Of a stretch of 64,000 bases of DNA, positions 11,354-23,944 are shown one piece after another. The notes beneath the pieces were generated by a model, which saw only the letters and a list, made by a program, of their open reading frames with translations, did no database searches and was not told the DNA's origin. The position numbers were made by a program, and so were the translations under genes. Source of the DNA: Salticus scenicus (lineage: Eukaryota > Arthropoda > Arachnida > Araneae > Salticidae); the NCBI GenBank assembly GCA_963930645.1, contig OZ005660.1, forward strand, positions 249,510,731-249,574,730, in the 5' to 3' direction. Position 1 is the stretch's first letter. Every line of letters begins with the position of its first letter.

Positions 11354-12578
11354 TATATAAAAGTAAATACACTAAAACGTTATTTAATATAATACATATT
11401 TTAAAAATCAAACCTGTTGTTTTGCCAATTATGACCCAAAAACATTTCTACATCTGAAGATTAATGAAGCCTATCATGTTTCAAATTATAAAATATTTAT
11501 TTTAATGTTCTCATTTCATATTATGTAAATTTCATGCATCTTAAATTAAGTCTCAGTGCGTAGGAACTTTTATATTAATTAGGAATAATCTCGCATCTGA
11601 GAAAGATTTTAAGAATAAAATTGTCAGTTATGGTTTTAGTAATCCACTACACTGAAAGAATCAAATATAGCAATGAATCTAATTATGTATATACACTAAT
11701 AAAGTTCTGCATGAAAATATGCTGTTTGTCAATTAACTAAATTTTGTGTTTAAAAGACTTTTGTTTTATTTTCAAGATGTGCAAAATTCTTCACATATGT
11801 ATCAATTATTCTTTCTTACAATTACTCGGTATTCGGCCAACTATTTATAACATTGCTTTAAATTTTATTTTGAAATGTTTTTAGAAATTGCAGAAGTAGG
11901 AATTTCATAGTAAATATTAAATAATACATTGGGAAATTGAGAACTAAAAACTTTAAAATATATCCTTAAAATGTTGGAGATAAATGAAGGCGGTAAAAAC
12001 TGATAAAACCCGTTACACCATTACACAGTAAGTATTATGCCAACCCTGTGGCAGCTTGTACCACTAAAACGCTCTAGAGTGATCCCTGGCAGCAGGAGTT
12101 GTTTATATTTAATCAATGTCTACGGATATTCCACCTCCTTCCATGACTTAGCGGTAAGATATATCTATATACTTTTATTTTCTTAAAACTTACAATTAGT
12201 TTTTCATAAAATGTAATTATATGTTTCGTCTGTTATGAAGAACAAAAATGTTGCCAAATATAAACAAACCAGCGTTTCCACTGCAGTCGCTTTTTATGCA
12301 AAATGCTAAACAGTTATCCAAAATACGATAGTTAAAGAACAAGATCACACATTTATACTAAAGAATTACATTAAGTTCTATAATAATAATAATAATAAAA
12401 AAAGTCACAAAAAAGTCACAATAGACAATTTGCACGTTTTCTGACTTTATTCTAATAGAAAATGAAAAGGTAAGAAAATAATTACATACATTTTTTTATT
12501 TGAAATCTAATGACCGATTTATAACAATTTTAACATCACACTATTTACTGTATAGAGAAAACGCAGTATAATATATCG
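9799..12578. other. AT-rich non-coding DNA with microsatellites
   Basis: Contains (TA)n at about 10022-10073, 10135-10158 and 11319-11350, and (AAT)n at about 10797-10827. Open frames over the TA tracts only repeat Ile-Tyr. No gene or TE terminus recognised. Confidence 0.6.
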
Positions 12579-12996
12579 TGACGTCACTCTTTATGACAAC
12601 AAACGAAAGTAATCTTTGTTTACATTCCATTTCGTGCTTTGCTTTGCTTCTTGAATCAGTGAAATAGGTTTCCTATGTTATAATAATGACTGATATTAAA
12701 AAAATTGTAGTATAAATATTGTATTGTACCATTTTGCACTAATACAGCGGCTAACACTTCTCAAAAGTCATCCTTTAGCGTTCCACAGGATCCTATGAAA
12801 CGAAAACATTGGACAACCGCCATAAAAAGAAAACATTTGAAAATGATGATAATGATATTGAATGATTATAAGATGAAAAAGAAATGCTCAGAAATCACAT
12901 AAACGATTAATAATTACGAAAGTTAAAACGATTTGCTGCTTACTAACCAGGCTAACAGAATGTAAACATTGAAGCATCATAAAGTGTGACGTCAGG
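12579..12996. repeat. Candidate element with imperfect terminal inverted repeats
   Basis: GTGACGTCACTCTTTATGA with TTTGTTTACATTC near 12580-12628 is mirrored by GAATGTAAACA and CATAAAGTGTGACGTCA at about 12957-12996. The interior of about 330 bp has no convincing gene. It could be a short non-autonomous element; no target duplication identified. Confidence 0.5.
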
Positions 12997-13656
12997 CAGC
13001 GTTTTGAAGTCACGTGATTTTTGGTTAATTTTAAAGTTATTTTTAAATTAATGAGAACTTTTTTTGCAATTTTAATAAACTTTTTGACATTTATGGGCCT
13101 AAAACTACCAGAAGAATAGGATTTTGTTCGAATCCCCCATGTGTGCAAATTCCTCATTCAAGATGAACTTTTTTAAAAAGTATTGTGATTTCGGACAAAT
13201 TGTGAAAATAGTTTTTCAGTTGCATAAATTTGGTAAGAAATGAAATTATAAACAAACTATCACTAAACAGTGTGAGCAATCTATTAATGATAAATAATGC
13301 AGTCCTTGAAAGTGGGTTTAATTTTTAAGATGCATTTGTACAATTAACTGCTATGGGGAAAAAAAAAGAAAAATAAATCTAAGTAAGAAAGCTTTTGATA
13401 AGTTTCATTTAGCTTATTTTTGGAATAGCTTTACTATAAGGCGCCCATCGCTGTTGCTGATGTACAGCTCACTGAATGAATCAATTACTGCAAATCGACA
13501 CTCTGAATCATTACAAAACATCAAAAACACATTTTAAGAAAATAAATTATTGTTTCACTCTGAACCTTGTTTTGAAATTCGCTGAAATAAATTAAGCATA
13601 TTTTAAAGATTAATAAAATATTTAAAACAGTAATAGAAATTTGAGCTACTTCACCA

Positions 13657-13691
<35 letters not shown>

Positions 13692-13790
13692 GAGAGCTTT
13701 CAAGCTTTAACACATAAAATTCAGCATTAAAAATGATGTGTAATATAAAATAACTTGAAGATTTGCCCTAAATTTTCAAAATTACAGCCT
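12997..13790. other. AT-rich non-coding DNA
   Basis: A minus-strand open frame overlapping the preceding inverted repeat (12888-13157) shows no domain and is not called. An A-run of about 30 lies at 13657-13688. Confidence 0.5.
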
Positions 13791-14075
13791 TGCATGAATC
13801 TGAAAATGCATGAAAATCTGTACAGAAGCAATCACAAAACAAACAAAAAATAAATAAAATCATTGGATGACGCTAATTCATCGTGCACGAAATATTAAGA
13901 CTAAAACAATATCACTGGATACCCCTAAGTCGTAGTACATGAATCAGAAAATGCATAAAAAATCTATACTACAGTGGTCACTATAACGATATCAGAACAA
14001 AAAAAACATCACTGGATACTCCTAATTCATGGCACATGAATAAGAAAATGCATGAAAATCTATACTACATCAATT
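13791..14075. repeat. Diverged tandem repeat
   Basis: GCATGAATC, GAAAATGCATGAAAATCT and CACTGGAT recur about three times (near 13793, 13938 and 14036) with unequal spacing of about 146 and 98 bp. Non-coding. The 14076-14401 stretch that follows holds nothing recognisable. Confidence 0.55.
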
Positions 14076-14401
14076 ACTAGAATACACTTTTCCCCCCTAA
14101 ATAATTCCATTTATTAAAAAGTAAAATAAAATAAATTACACTCAAAAAATTAATTTTTATATCTCAAAAAGGCATTAAAAGGAAAAATCATTCAGCTGGG
14201 CCGCATTACGATAAACAGACGCACGCGGCTGGCGCAAAAAGAAAAACAAAGTTCCAAGACAGTTAAATGAAGTTCCGATACAAAAGGTTGGCGAAACATC
14301 ATGAATCACCAATGGGTACAATATAGTAAAGCTTAGCCTTATTTTCTTTTTACTGCATGTGCTGCATTATATTTAGAGTAGAGTACAGTAAAAGCTTGAT
14401 A

Positions 14402-14669
14402 CAGGGTTGCCACTCAAACAGGAGAATGAAATTACCTGACTTTTCAAAGGTTTTCCAGGTATAGTCTAAAAAAATTCTAGCCTAACCGTATATTGAGCAT
14501 TGACTGTGTTGAGGGCAAAAGAATTAAGGTCCCACTTGTAAACACAAAATTTACATATGACAAAAGTTGCATATAATGTTTTTTTTTTTTTTTTTTTTTT
14601 CCCGACATTTATAGTCAATTTTCAAATTCCCTGACTATTCCAGGTTCACCAGGTAGTGTGGCAACCCTG
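14402..14669. mobile_element. hAT-type MITE (CAGGGTTGCCAC family, copy a)
   Basis: The termini CAGGGTTGCCAC and GTGGCAACCCTG are inverted repeats of hAT type. The flanks GCTTGATA and CTGATATA are a possible degraded 8-bp duplication. The interior includes a T-run and TTTTCCAGG motifs shared with the copy at 20297-20751. Confidence 0.72.
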
Positions 14670-14863
14670 CTGATATAAAGTAGTTTTCATACTACCTTAG
14701 CTATATCCCTCAAAAACATTATAAATGATTATTATGATACACAACTAAGACATTCAAATTCATTTAAAATTTAACAATATTCAGTTATAATGTATAAATA
14801 TAGTGCATACAACATTCCCCAATTATCCCGTTACATTAGACTTATGATGTATCTAATTAAGGC

Positions 14864-15308
14864 CAGTGGCGGCTCGTGAATGACGTTTTAAGGGTGCTGC
14901 ATTGAAGCGTCTAGAAAAAGTACATGGAATGGAATCATTATTCGTCTTATTGGCGGACTCTTTTATTTTGAGAATCAACGTAATACAGTCGGCTGCAAAA
15001 TTATTCGAGCACTAGCCAATAATTCCTATATTTAAAAAGTACACTTAAGACTGTTTTGCTAAGTAAATCCTTGTCGAATCATGTTCTTAGACTGATTAAG
15101 AACATGACTCGACAAGGATTTATTTAACAAAGCTGTATTAAGTATACTTTTTTTGGCAAGGATTATTGCTAGTGCTCGAATAATTTTGCAGCCGACTGTA
15201 CATCAACACTTCAATAGCCAATCAGAAGAAAAAGCTTTCCATACTAATAAAGTGTTTTTAGTCAGTAGCTTGCAGCCCACCCAATACGTCATTCACCAGC
15301 CGCCACTG
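14864..15308. mobile_element. hAT-type MITE carrying a nested Tc1 MITE
   Basis: Termini CAGTGGCGGCTCGTGAATGA and the inverse ending GCCGCCACTG are characteristic of hAT elements. Flanks are ATTAAGGC and AAAGGCTG, so an 8-bp duplication is not clean. A 203-bp Tc1-type MITE sits inside (14996-15198). Confidence 0.75.
14996..15198. mobile_element. Tc1/mariner-type palindromic MITE (copy b)
   Basis: Starts CAGTCGGCTGCAAAATTA and ends with the reverse complement, with TA at 14994-14995 and 15199-15200. It shares the internal AAATCCTTGTCGAATC block with copy a at 3645. The whole 203 bp folds on itself. Confidence 0.85.
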
Positions 15309-16722
15309 AAAGGCTGTACATCAGTCAGATAGCTCCCTTTCTCCCTTCCCCTGTTATCATATATATGGTGTTGCTTCGTTTTACAAGGCTGTATCATTCA
15401 AAAATAAAGTTTTTCGGATTCTGTTTTTTAAAAGAATACTACAGCTATTTTATTCCAATAAATAAATTTTGGCCTCTAATCGACGTATCTCTTAGTATAT
15501 CGATTAGTTAGGATCTCTAATCTAAACATTTAAATTTATTTTTCCAAAAATTGCTAAGCTAAACGGTGACATATTACCAATAATAACAAGAAAACTGAGT
15601 AACATTTTGCGAAAAAAGCGACTGTAAATAATGAAAACAATAACATAACAATACTTTCGGGTCATCAGACGAAGCCTATAATTACATCTACGTAAAATTA
15701 AGTTTAAAAATATAAGCAAGTTTTAAGAATATAAAATTATAAAACACTTACTACTAAATCATGGAAAGAATTTCAATATCCAATCAACAAATTAAACAAA
15801 CACCGCGGAATTATACAGTGCAAGCAATTAGCTTAGCGTCTACAGGATGTACGCATGCGCTCCAAAGACCATGGACCATGGTATAAATTCGTGCGCATGA
15901 GGGATTTAAACGCTTTCGCTTTAAAAAAATTTTTAATTCATTATGAATAATGATGAGATAGAATATCTATAATTACAAAATACTTCGTTTGTTTTAAATA
16001 TTATCTAAATATTTTTTTGACGAAATGAGAAATCTTAAAATTACAAATATTTTCTTCATATCAAAAATTTATTGACTGCAATTCACGTTGGTCAGCCAAC
16101 CGACGTGCCTTGAAAGTAAGAACCGAATTACGACATTTTCGCCGAATAAACGCATGCATTTCGGCACAGTAATATAGTTCTATTTTTAAAGCAATTTTTA
16201 CAAAAAACAAGAGTTTTCCTGAAAAAAACAAAAACGTTACTAGATTTAGAAAGATCCCATTAACAACATATATGAATTAAATTAAAATCGTTCGTGCGGT
16301 TTTAGAGATATTTTTTCATGAATTTAGTCCATTATAACCTTACACCCCACATTTTCCCTTTTTGGCTTTAAATTGAGATTCAGATCTCAAAGCATACTGC
16401 ATGTAGAAATGTAAAATTTTCAGGATAGATTAAGACCGAAGATAAAAGACTATTTTGAAAAGATCAGAACAAAATATGGATTATTTGCTGAGATATTAAG
16501 AGTCGGCTTTTACAAATCTCTTTGATGTCAAACTAGCCGTATATATGAGTTCGCAGCTTTCCGTCCGTTTGTCCATCCGCTTGCGTCACTCGAAAAACTG
16601 CCGTTTTTCATGATATTATGTATATATAGAGAGTTTTAAGGTAAATTTAAGAAAAAATTGAAAGTTTTTACAGATTTTTTTTTTTTTTTTATAAAGGCTA
16701 AAAAAAAATGTATATTAATCTG

Positions 16723-16759
<37 letters not shown>
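15309..16759. other. AT-rich non-coding DNA
   Basis: No gene recognised. A small minus-strand frame (15522-15719) is Leu/Ile-rich without domain support. Ends in T- and A-runs and a (TA)n tract that borders the next Tc1-like element. Confidence 0.5.
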
Positions 16760-18439
16760 CACTAAGCGACAAAAAAAAAAAGCCGCACTTGGGTGTTTTC
16801 CTTTTCGCCTTCTACAACCGCCAATTTTATCGTTTAAAAAGCAAATTTTCGAACAGATTTTACTATGTTGTCCTCCACATACACTTAAGCTTTGAGTCTA
16901 GTGTTAAAAACAAAATGCAATTGTCAGGAAAATTGTAATTTTAGAATTTATTTCAAAAATGGTAAGAATAAGGCAGTTAACGATGACACAAAAAGTATTA
17001 ATTATTAAATGAAAATCAAAAAATATTTTAATACGTGAGATGGCAAAATAATTAAATGCTAACGAAATATTGGTAAAATGAATTTTAGCAAAATATAAAT
17101 TTTTTTGGCCGTTTAAACTGGGAATTTGGCTTTAGGCGGTCATGTTGCTCATCCAAGCAAGATAACCGCAAGTTAAATTGCGAATGTTTAAAAAATCGAT
17201 TTGTATCATGTTCAGAACTTAAAAAAGATTTTTAAAAAGTGTATAGTAAATTACTTTCTTCAAAAACAATGCGGGAACAATTAAACAAAGCGGGTTAAAG
17301 AACGGAAGATCTGCGAAAAAAGCCATTATTAAGGAAAAGAATTAGAAAAAACAATACTTTAGTTGACCAAAATTTAAAAACATTATCAGTTAATTATTAA
17401 GCTGAACTGGTTTTCTCTGATGAATCAAGTTTTCTTTATTTCGTGCAGTTGAAAAAAGCTAGAATGAAGACGAAAATGTGACCGACTTTATGAAAATCGC
17501 ACTTTTAAAACAGTGACACATTCTCCGTACATTATGGTACGGAGGTGCATAACTTTTCAAACACTCGGGGAAATTTTTATGCTCAAGGGATCAATTAACT
17601 CGAAATAAAACACAATCTGCATAAAAGTGCTGCCTGACCGACTTTTTTGGAGGTATCTTAGACATTTCCGTAAACAGCATTTAAAGATAATAAGGCACCT
17701 TACTACACGGCGTCTGTGGTAAGTTTATTCACTTCAAATTGTCAAAATTCCTTATACATTCCCATGAGAACCTATAATTCTGTAAGTAATCATACTTTTT
17801 TTCACTTTAAGTTAAATACCACAAAGGATATAGTAGAATTTCTTCTTTACCAGACATGGAAATGGTCAAAATCGCCATCCGCTCGAAAATGTTTCGTCTA
17901 TAAAAAGGCGGGGGAGAGGGGAGAGGATTCGAAATTTGCAGCCTATAACTCTGCCAGAACTAGAAAAATTTATTTGTGATATTTGGCACATTGAAATTTC
18001 TGAGATTTATATTAAAACACTGTATAAAACTATGCCATTGCGCCTTAATGCAGTAATTCCATATAAAGGTGGAATTAACCCAATGCAGAATACATATTTT
18101 TAACAAAAAATTGCTTAGATCTAACAAATAAATAGTTTTATTTCATATATTAAAATATAACTTGTTTATTTCATATAATAAATCATAATAGAATGCAAAA
18201 TGTATAGTTATGGCATTATGTTCAAAAAGAAAGTTTTATGCAGATTTTTAAAAAGTACTTCGTAAAGTGCAATAAAGCGAATTATTAAATCGAAAATGTA
18301 CATAGGTATCATTTCATACCTTTGGTATTATGCAAACAAGACAGTTTTATTTGTTTCAAACATTAATTTTAAAGTTATTACAAATAAAAAAGGTATAAGT
18401 CATTTTTTCTGCAGTGCGGCTTTTTTTTGTCGCTTAGTG
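16760..18439 (+). mobile_element. Tc1-like DNA transposon, copy 2 (decayed)
   Basis: TIRs are the same as in the copy at 2845-5099: CACTAAGCGAC at the left and GTCGCTTAGTG at the right. The left flank is TA within a (TA)n tract; the right flank is GA, probably a mutated TA. At 1680 bp it has the normal size for the family and no nested insertion. It therefore serves as the empty-site reference for both MITEs in copy 1. Confidence 0.85.
16959..18103 (+). pseudogene. Tc1-like transposase pseudogene
   Basis: A remnant from ATG at 16959 to TAA at 18101-18103, crossed by many stops and frame changes. Two landmarks survive. WFSLMNQVF, overlapping a VFSDESSF reading around 17410-17440, matches the first catalytic Asp region of Tc1 enzymes. 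Near the end, LPELEKFICDIWH, then TLYKTMPLRLNAVI and YKGGI form the standard C-terminus. A related open stretch (17716-17979) belongs to this pseudogene. DDE-type cut-and-paste transposase by family; inactive here. Confidence 0.75.
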
Positions 18440-19122
18440 GATATATATATATATATAATAATAATAATGCAGTGTTACATCATACACTTTTCATAAATTA
18501 TTTGATTTAAATAATAGTACTTTTTGAATAATATATTTTAAGATTTTTTAAAATGAGGAAGAGCTGGTAATAATTACAAAAATTAAGATACAATACTAGG
18601 GCTGATTGATACTAATTTAAATATCTTAAAACTTATGGCAATGCTTGCAACTAATTTCTAAAGTAACATCCAAGAAAGAAACATTTCGGTTAAAACTTAA
18701 ATTGGTTATAATTATTTTTAAAAGTAATATAAATTATATATATAAAAAAAAAAAAAAAAAATCCAAATGTTCAAAACCAACTAAATTTAAAATATTTTTT
18801 ACTGTACCATTGTACAACACTTATTTTTTTTAAGTTTTTTGAAAAATAATTCAAAGAATCCTTAAGGCTGTTCTCTAATAAAAACTCACAATTTTTTGAG
18901 GTGACATAAAGGCTGTTTTCAATGATTGAATAAAATAAAAAAATGTTGATATCACTTTTAAAGAGTAGAAAATAGAATAATATTTGATGTTTTAAGATTT
19001 TATTTATTTATTTATTTATTTATTTTTTTTTAATTATCTTCTAGTATAGCTTCGTACCATTTTAATTTGTGAACTCTTAATAATTGAGATATTATTTTTG
19101 TAGTAATAAAGAAATGTATATA
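18440..19122. other. AT-rich non-coding DNA
   Basis: (TA)n and (ATA)n tracts right after the Tc1-like element, then nothing recognisable. Confidence 0.5.
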
Positions 19123-20129
19123 CAGCAGAGAGTCAAAAATCTGCACAGCTCGCGACCAGAGGTTGTGCAGATTTGGCAGATTTTAGAGCCCATAAAAAAT
19201 CATTTTCAATTTTATAATAATAAAAGCAGAATATTAACCAAATTAAACATATACTAGTGAATAAAACACAATTTCACTTGTATATTAAATTATTACATAT
19301 ATAAGAATAACACTGAACATTAAATATGTATATAAAGCAGTGTTGGGCATAATTGATTAAAAGTAATTGAATTACAATTCAATTACAATTAAATTATAAT
19401 TATTTTACTGTCAATCGATTATTAAGTAACTGATTACAAATAAATTGGATAAGTAAGTCAAGTTATTGAATAAGTAATTCAATTTATTTGTAATCAAGTG
19501 CTTTTTAATTGATTGACAGTAAAATAATTGTAATTTAATTGTAATTCAATTGTAATTCAATTACTTTTTAATCAATTATGCCCAACACTGATATAAAGAA
19601 AACAATAAATTAAATTGAAAAAATATTCGTCAAATTTAGACAAAATCTGTTCACATGCAGTTTGTTTTAAACTACACTTGAACATGCACACATACATCAT
19701 TGAGATTTCTTCTTCTTTTTTTTTTTTTTTTTTTTTTTTTTGTCTATTGTAAATAGTTATCAATTCTTATTTTGTAACACAAATTTATTTTTCAAAGTAT
19801 TTAACTGAATTCTTCCGTAAACTATGTCTTTATCAGATTACATTTTAAAAAATTAATTTATTGTTTCCCTCATTGATATGATCATCATAATTTTATTTGG
19901 ATTAATTTAATATATTGTTGATAATTTCTTTATCAGAAACTTGGTTCTTGCAGTTTTTCATATTTTTGTTGTAATCATAAAATGCAAGCACGAAGTCTGC
20001 ATTCAGGATCTTTTACAAAAATTCTGATTTCCAGTTTTGTAACTTAAATTTCATTGCTTGTATCTGAAAAGCTGTACGAATTTCGGACTTTGGCGGATTT
20101 TAGATCGGCAGATTTCTGGCTCTCTACTG
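19123..20129. mobile_element. Tc1/pogo-type non-autonomous element
   Basis: Termini CAGCAGAGAGTCAAAAATCT (left) and the inverse of CAGTAGAGAGCCAGAAATCT (right) form imperfect inverted repeats of about 22 bp. Each is flanked by TA (19121-19122, 20130-20131). The 1-kb interior has no transposase. A hAT MITE is nested at 19338-19590. A single related end (CAGTTGACTCTC) lies near 57038. Confidence 0.7.
19338..19590. mobile_element. hAT-type palindromic MITE with perfect 8-bp target duplication
   Basis: Starts CAGTGTTGGGCATAATTG and ends with its reverse complement. The whole 253 bp is an AT-rich palindrome built from ATTGAATTACAATT-like subrepeats. ATATAAAG flanks both sides (19330-19337, 19591-19598), the 8-bp duplication expected of hAT. 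Confidence 0.92.
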
Positions 20130-20296
20130 TATATATATATTTTTTCTTTTTTTTTTTTAAGTACGTCATAGTTGGAAATTTAGTTGATGATTTTCATCCC
20201 TTTTTTGTGATGCGAAAGTTTACATATTCGAGTTTTGAGAAGTATTGTATTTAGAGAAAAAATTAAAACTTATTTCCCGTTTTAGGCACTTCAATG

Positions 20297-20751
20297 CAGA
20301 ATTGCCACGCTACCTGGAAAACCTGGAATAGTCAGGGAATTTGAAAATTGACCACGAAAGTCAGGGAAAAGTCCAGGAATTTTAATATTTTAGCCAGAAT
20401 CTGGAAAAGTCAGGGAATTTCATACAATGATTGCCAAAAAATAAATTAATTTTTCCTCCAACGTAGAGTCATTTTTCTTGTTTTTTTTTTTTTTTTCTTT
20501 TTTTTTCCTTAGCTTTTGCGATTAAAAAAAAAAAAAAAAAAAAAAAAATGACCTCTTAGAAAGACCCCCGCATGGAGGGCAATCTGTCCTTAGGTCAAAG
20601 TAATATGTAACTTTTGTGTTTTCAAGTCGTATCATAATTATTTTGCGCAACCAATGCACAATATATGGCTAGACTGGAATTTTCTTAGGACACGTCTGGA
20701 AAACTTGGAAAAGTCAGGGAATTTCATTCTGCTATTTGAGTGGTAACCCTG
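20297..20751. mobile_element. hAT-type MITE (CAGGGTTGCCAC family, copy b)
   Basis: Left end CAGAATTGCCAC and right end GTGGTAACCCTG match the copy at 14402-14669. The interior repeats AAAGTCAGGGAATTT and holds long T and A runs. Around 20560-20610 a short block (TTAGAAAGACCCCCGCATGG) resembles the body of the tRNA-derived SINE at 56325. Confidence 0.65.
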
Positions 20752-21459
20752 TCAGTGGTAATTCCAGCAAAATGCATACATTTTCATCAAAAATTAGTTC
20801 TGTGAATCTGTTGAAAATTTTACATTATTTACCACAATATTATCCATTTAAGAACAGGTTTAAGAATGCTTCTCACCATTTCCAACTAATTTCAGAATAC
20901 CGTGTTAACGAGTGGGTAAAAGTAACAAATAATCTTCCATTTTAACACCCATGTAGCATAAAATTTACTTATAGTAATTCCATTTTAACATCCTTGTAGC
21001 ATAAAATTTACTTATAGTAATATTAGCATAAAAATTGAATGGTTAACTGTTCACTAATCAAAATAAGAATTCATTTGTAGCACAACATTCTAAGAAATCA
21101 CAATTAGAAGCTTTGCAGGTGCCATCTATATAAAATAAACAGATTTAAATATTTACATTCCATTATAAGTACCACTCTTTGCATCCCTTTTTATTTTTTG
21201 AATATATATAGATGAAAATTGATTTAACTTTCAAAAATACCCAGTTTTGTGGTATTCGCCCAGGCCTTAGGTAAATACCCTAAATTTGGCTAGGATAAAC
21301 AAAATTAAAAGAAACTGCTGGTTAAAAAGTAATGTTATAATAGCAAAAAGTAACAGATGATAGGAAAGTTCTGCTATAATATCAAAAATTAAAAGCAACT
21401 GATGGTAGAAAAGTAATGCTAGAATAGCAATAAAAAAAGCATCTATTGGATGTGAATTA
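20752..21459. other. Non-coding DNA leading into a tandem array
   Basis: A 45-bp stretch (CCATTTTAACACCC with GTAGCATAAAATTTACTTA) is duplicated at about 20937-21020. Scattered TGCTAGAATAGCA motifs foreshadow the array. No gene. Confidence 0.5.
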
Positions 21460-22280
21460 CTGCTAGAATAGCCGATAGTGCAAGCAAGTGGTGGTCTTGA
21501 TTGCTGCTAGGCCAGCAACTTATTCAAGCAACACAAGCTGGATTATGTATGCTGGACAAGCAATAAAAGTGAGGCAATACACACCATGGCATGCTGGTAA
21601 TTCTGGTGGAACTAGCAAATATGAATGCTAGTTTTTATGCTATTTTACTTGCTGGGATACAGCATTTAAAGCTAGTCTAGCAAACAAATGCCAGCATGAA
21701 AAGCTGGATTATGTATGCTGGACAAGCAATAAAAGTGGGCCAAAACACACCATGACAAGCTGGTAATTCTGGTAGAACCAGCAAATATTAATGCTAGTTT
21801 TATGCTATTTTACTTGCTGGGATACAACGTCTAATGCTAGTCCACCAAACAGATACCAGCATGAAAAGCTGGATTATGTATGCTGGACAAGCAATAAAAG
21901 TGGGCCAAAACACACCATGACAAGCTGGTAATTCTGGTAGAACCAGCAAATATTAATGCTAGTTTATGCTATTTTACTTGCTGGGATACATTATTTAATG
22001 CTAGTCTAGCAAAGAAAAAAAGCATCTGTTGGTTGTGAATTTCTGCTAGAATAGCAAAAAGTGCAAGCAAGTAGTGGTCGTGATGGCTGCTAGACCAGCA
22101 AAATATTCAAGCTACACAAGCTGGAATATATATGCTGGACAAGCATATAAAGTGTGCCAAAACACACCATGACTTGCTGATAGTTCTGGTGGAACTAGCA
22201 AATATTTATGGTAGTTTTATGCTATTTTACTAGCTGGAATGAAGCATGTAGTTCTTGCCTAGCAAATAAATACCAGCATG
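21460..22280. repeat. Satellite-like tandem array, about 165-bp unit
   Basis: GCTGGATTATGTATGCTGG recurs at 21537, 21703 and 21868, and in variant form at 22120. Unit length is about 165-166 bp, with one longer spacing. Each unit is dense in CTAGCA/TGCTAG and CCAGCA/TGCTGG pairs that allow local hairpins. Non-coding; not CRISPR-like because there are no unique spacers between short repeats. Confidence 0.85.
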
Positions 22281-22283
22281 AAT

Positions 22284-22620
22284 TTCGACTTCGGTACCCA
22301 TAAGGAAGAGAAAGTATTGTTTTTGGGTCAAATTTTCGAACGCGAGATTTTGTTTTATTTACACGTTTTGAGGTCCCCTGAATACGAAAATAATGTTTAA
22401 GCAAATCGTCTGTGTGTGTGTGTGTGTGTGTCTGTTATCAGCATATCTCAAAAACAAATTATGGCAGAAAGATCAAACTTGGTATTCTAAATGTGTATCA
22501 TATAGGGATGCTACAGTAAGCTTTTCGTTAAGATCAAGCAAATGGTTCGTGTACAGGGACAATCAAGAGAATTCTAATACATTACGTCTATGGGGGAAAT
22601 TGCAGGTAAGTAGAGTTTAA
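22284..22620 (+). repeat. Interspersed repeat with (TG)n core
   Basis: Holds GAGGTCCCCTGAAT, a (TG)n tract at about 22411-22430 and ATATCTCAAAAAC. The same order of motifs, on the opposite strand, occurs at about 28500-28840 and 33905-34243. Dispersed repeat family of unknown class. The open frame across it is not a gene. Confidence 0.6.
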
Positions 22621-23419
22621 CGTCTATAGACTGCACTAAACCAAATGTAACGAATATATATTTTTTGTAATAGAGATAGTTAACTGGGGAAAAAAAATCG
22701 TGTATGTAGGAGCCTCGACTCCTTCCCCCTGGGGGAGAAGTTCACCGTCGAGGGGAGAAAATTTTCATGATGGGTATCTTTCAAAAGAGCTCGCCAATAC
22801 CTTTAAAACGAATGGTTGAGAGATCGATCTGCGGTAATTTAAAACAAAGTTATCGATTTTTTTTTTTACTTTTTACGAAAAAAAAAAAAACTTTGAAAAG
22901 AAATCGTATATACATTTTTTTTAAATATTGAGAATAAAATGGACATTTTTTGGATATTTGGTGTCATACTACTTATCTAATATGGAGATCGTCTGCATTA
23001 TCATAAAAGATAATTTTTTTAAATAATAATTTCAATAAATTATTTTTTAAAAACAGAATTTTTTTTAAAAAACCGAATTAAATTCTATATAAATGTTGGT
23101 GCATTAATGAAACGGGAGGTTGAGGGGGGTCCCCCTCATAATGAACTAATTATCATATAAAACTCTTCAGAAGCCTAATATGAATTGTTTAACACATGTT
23201 TACATATCAGTACTCGTTATCTTACCTCTTAATCTGCAACCTGTATTTATAGTATTAAATTAAAGAGTAAGAGAAAGTCGTGTGAGTGACACACCAGATT
23301 ATTAATATGATTTTTTTAATAGCATCTAAGGTGCTTACCTGTAAAACGGTCCATGGCATGGGGTACCTACATGGGAGACCACAAGCACAAGTAAAATTTA
23401 AAAAGTGTATTAAAGTAGT

Positions 23420-23459
<40 letters not shown>

Positions 23460-23944
23460 TGTAGAATGTATTACATTTGCTTACTCCTGGGTTAATTTCA
23501 TACGTATAATGTAATATTAATGAATATTAAAATTAGAAATGGTAGAAAAAAATGTTTGTGTATCAATGGAAGTCCGTGGTCTTCTTTTGAAGTTGTAACG
23601 TCTGAAAGACTCATCATTATATGAATTTGAAAATGTACAGGAGATTTACAAATACTCTCAGAAAAGATGAAGATATCTTGATTAAGTTTTTTTTTTTCCA
23701 TGAATCTCAGAAAAACAGATTCTTTAACATTTATTTCTGAGATTAAGTCAACAAAATGTACAACTATCTTTTTTTGTCAAAAATTTGCTTAAAATCTATT
23801 TACACACTTTTTTTTTTTCATTAGAATTAACATTAGCATATTGATGTAAAATTATATCCTCATCACTCTATTCTGTTTAACATGAACACACATATTTTCA
23901 GAAACTTTCGAACTTTAAATACATAATAGATCTTAAGAACTTTC
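22621..23944. other. Non-coding DNA
   Basis: No coding gene recognised. A moderately GC-rich block at 22710-22760 (CCTTCCCCCTGGGGGAGAAG) contains a small hairpin. A T-run of about 31 lies near 23421-23451. Confidence 0.45.

Noticed and set aside
12888..13157. 89-codon minus-strand frame near the inverted repeat
   Set aside because: No recognisable domain, and it partly overlaps a terminal inverted repeat.
21460..22280. CRISPR-like array
   Set aside because: Repeats are 165 bp and contiguous with no unique spacers, and the genome is animal.
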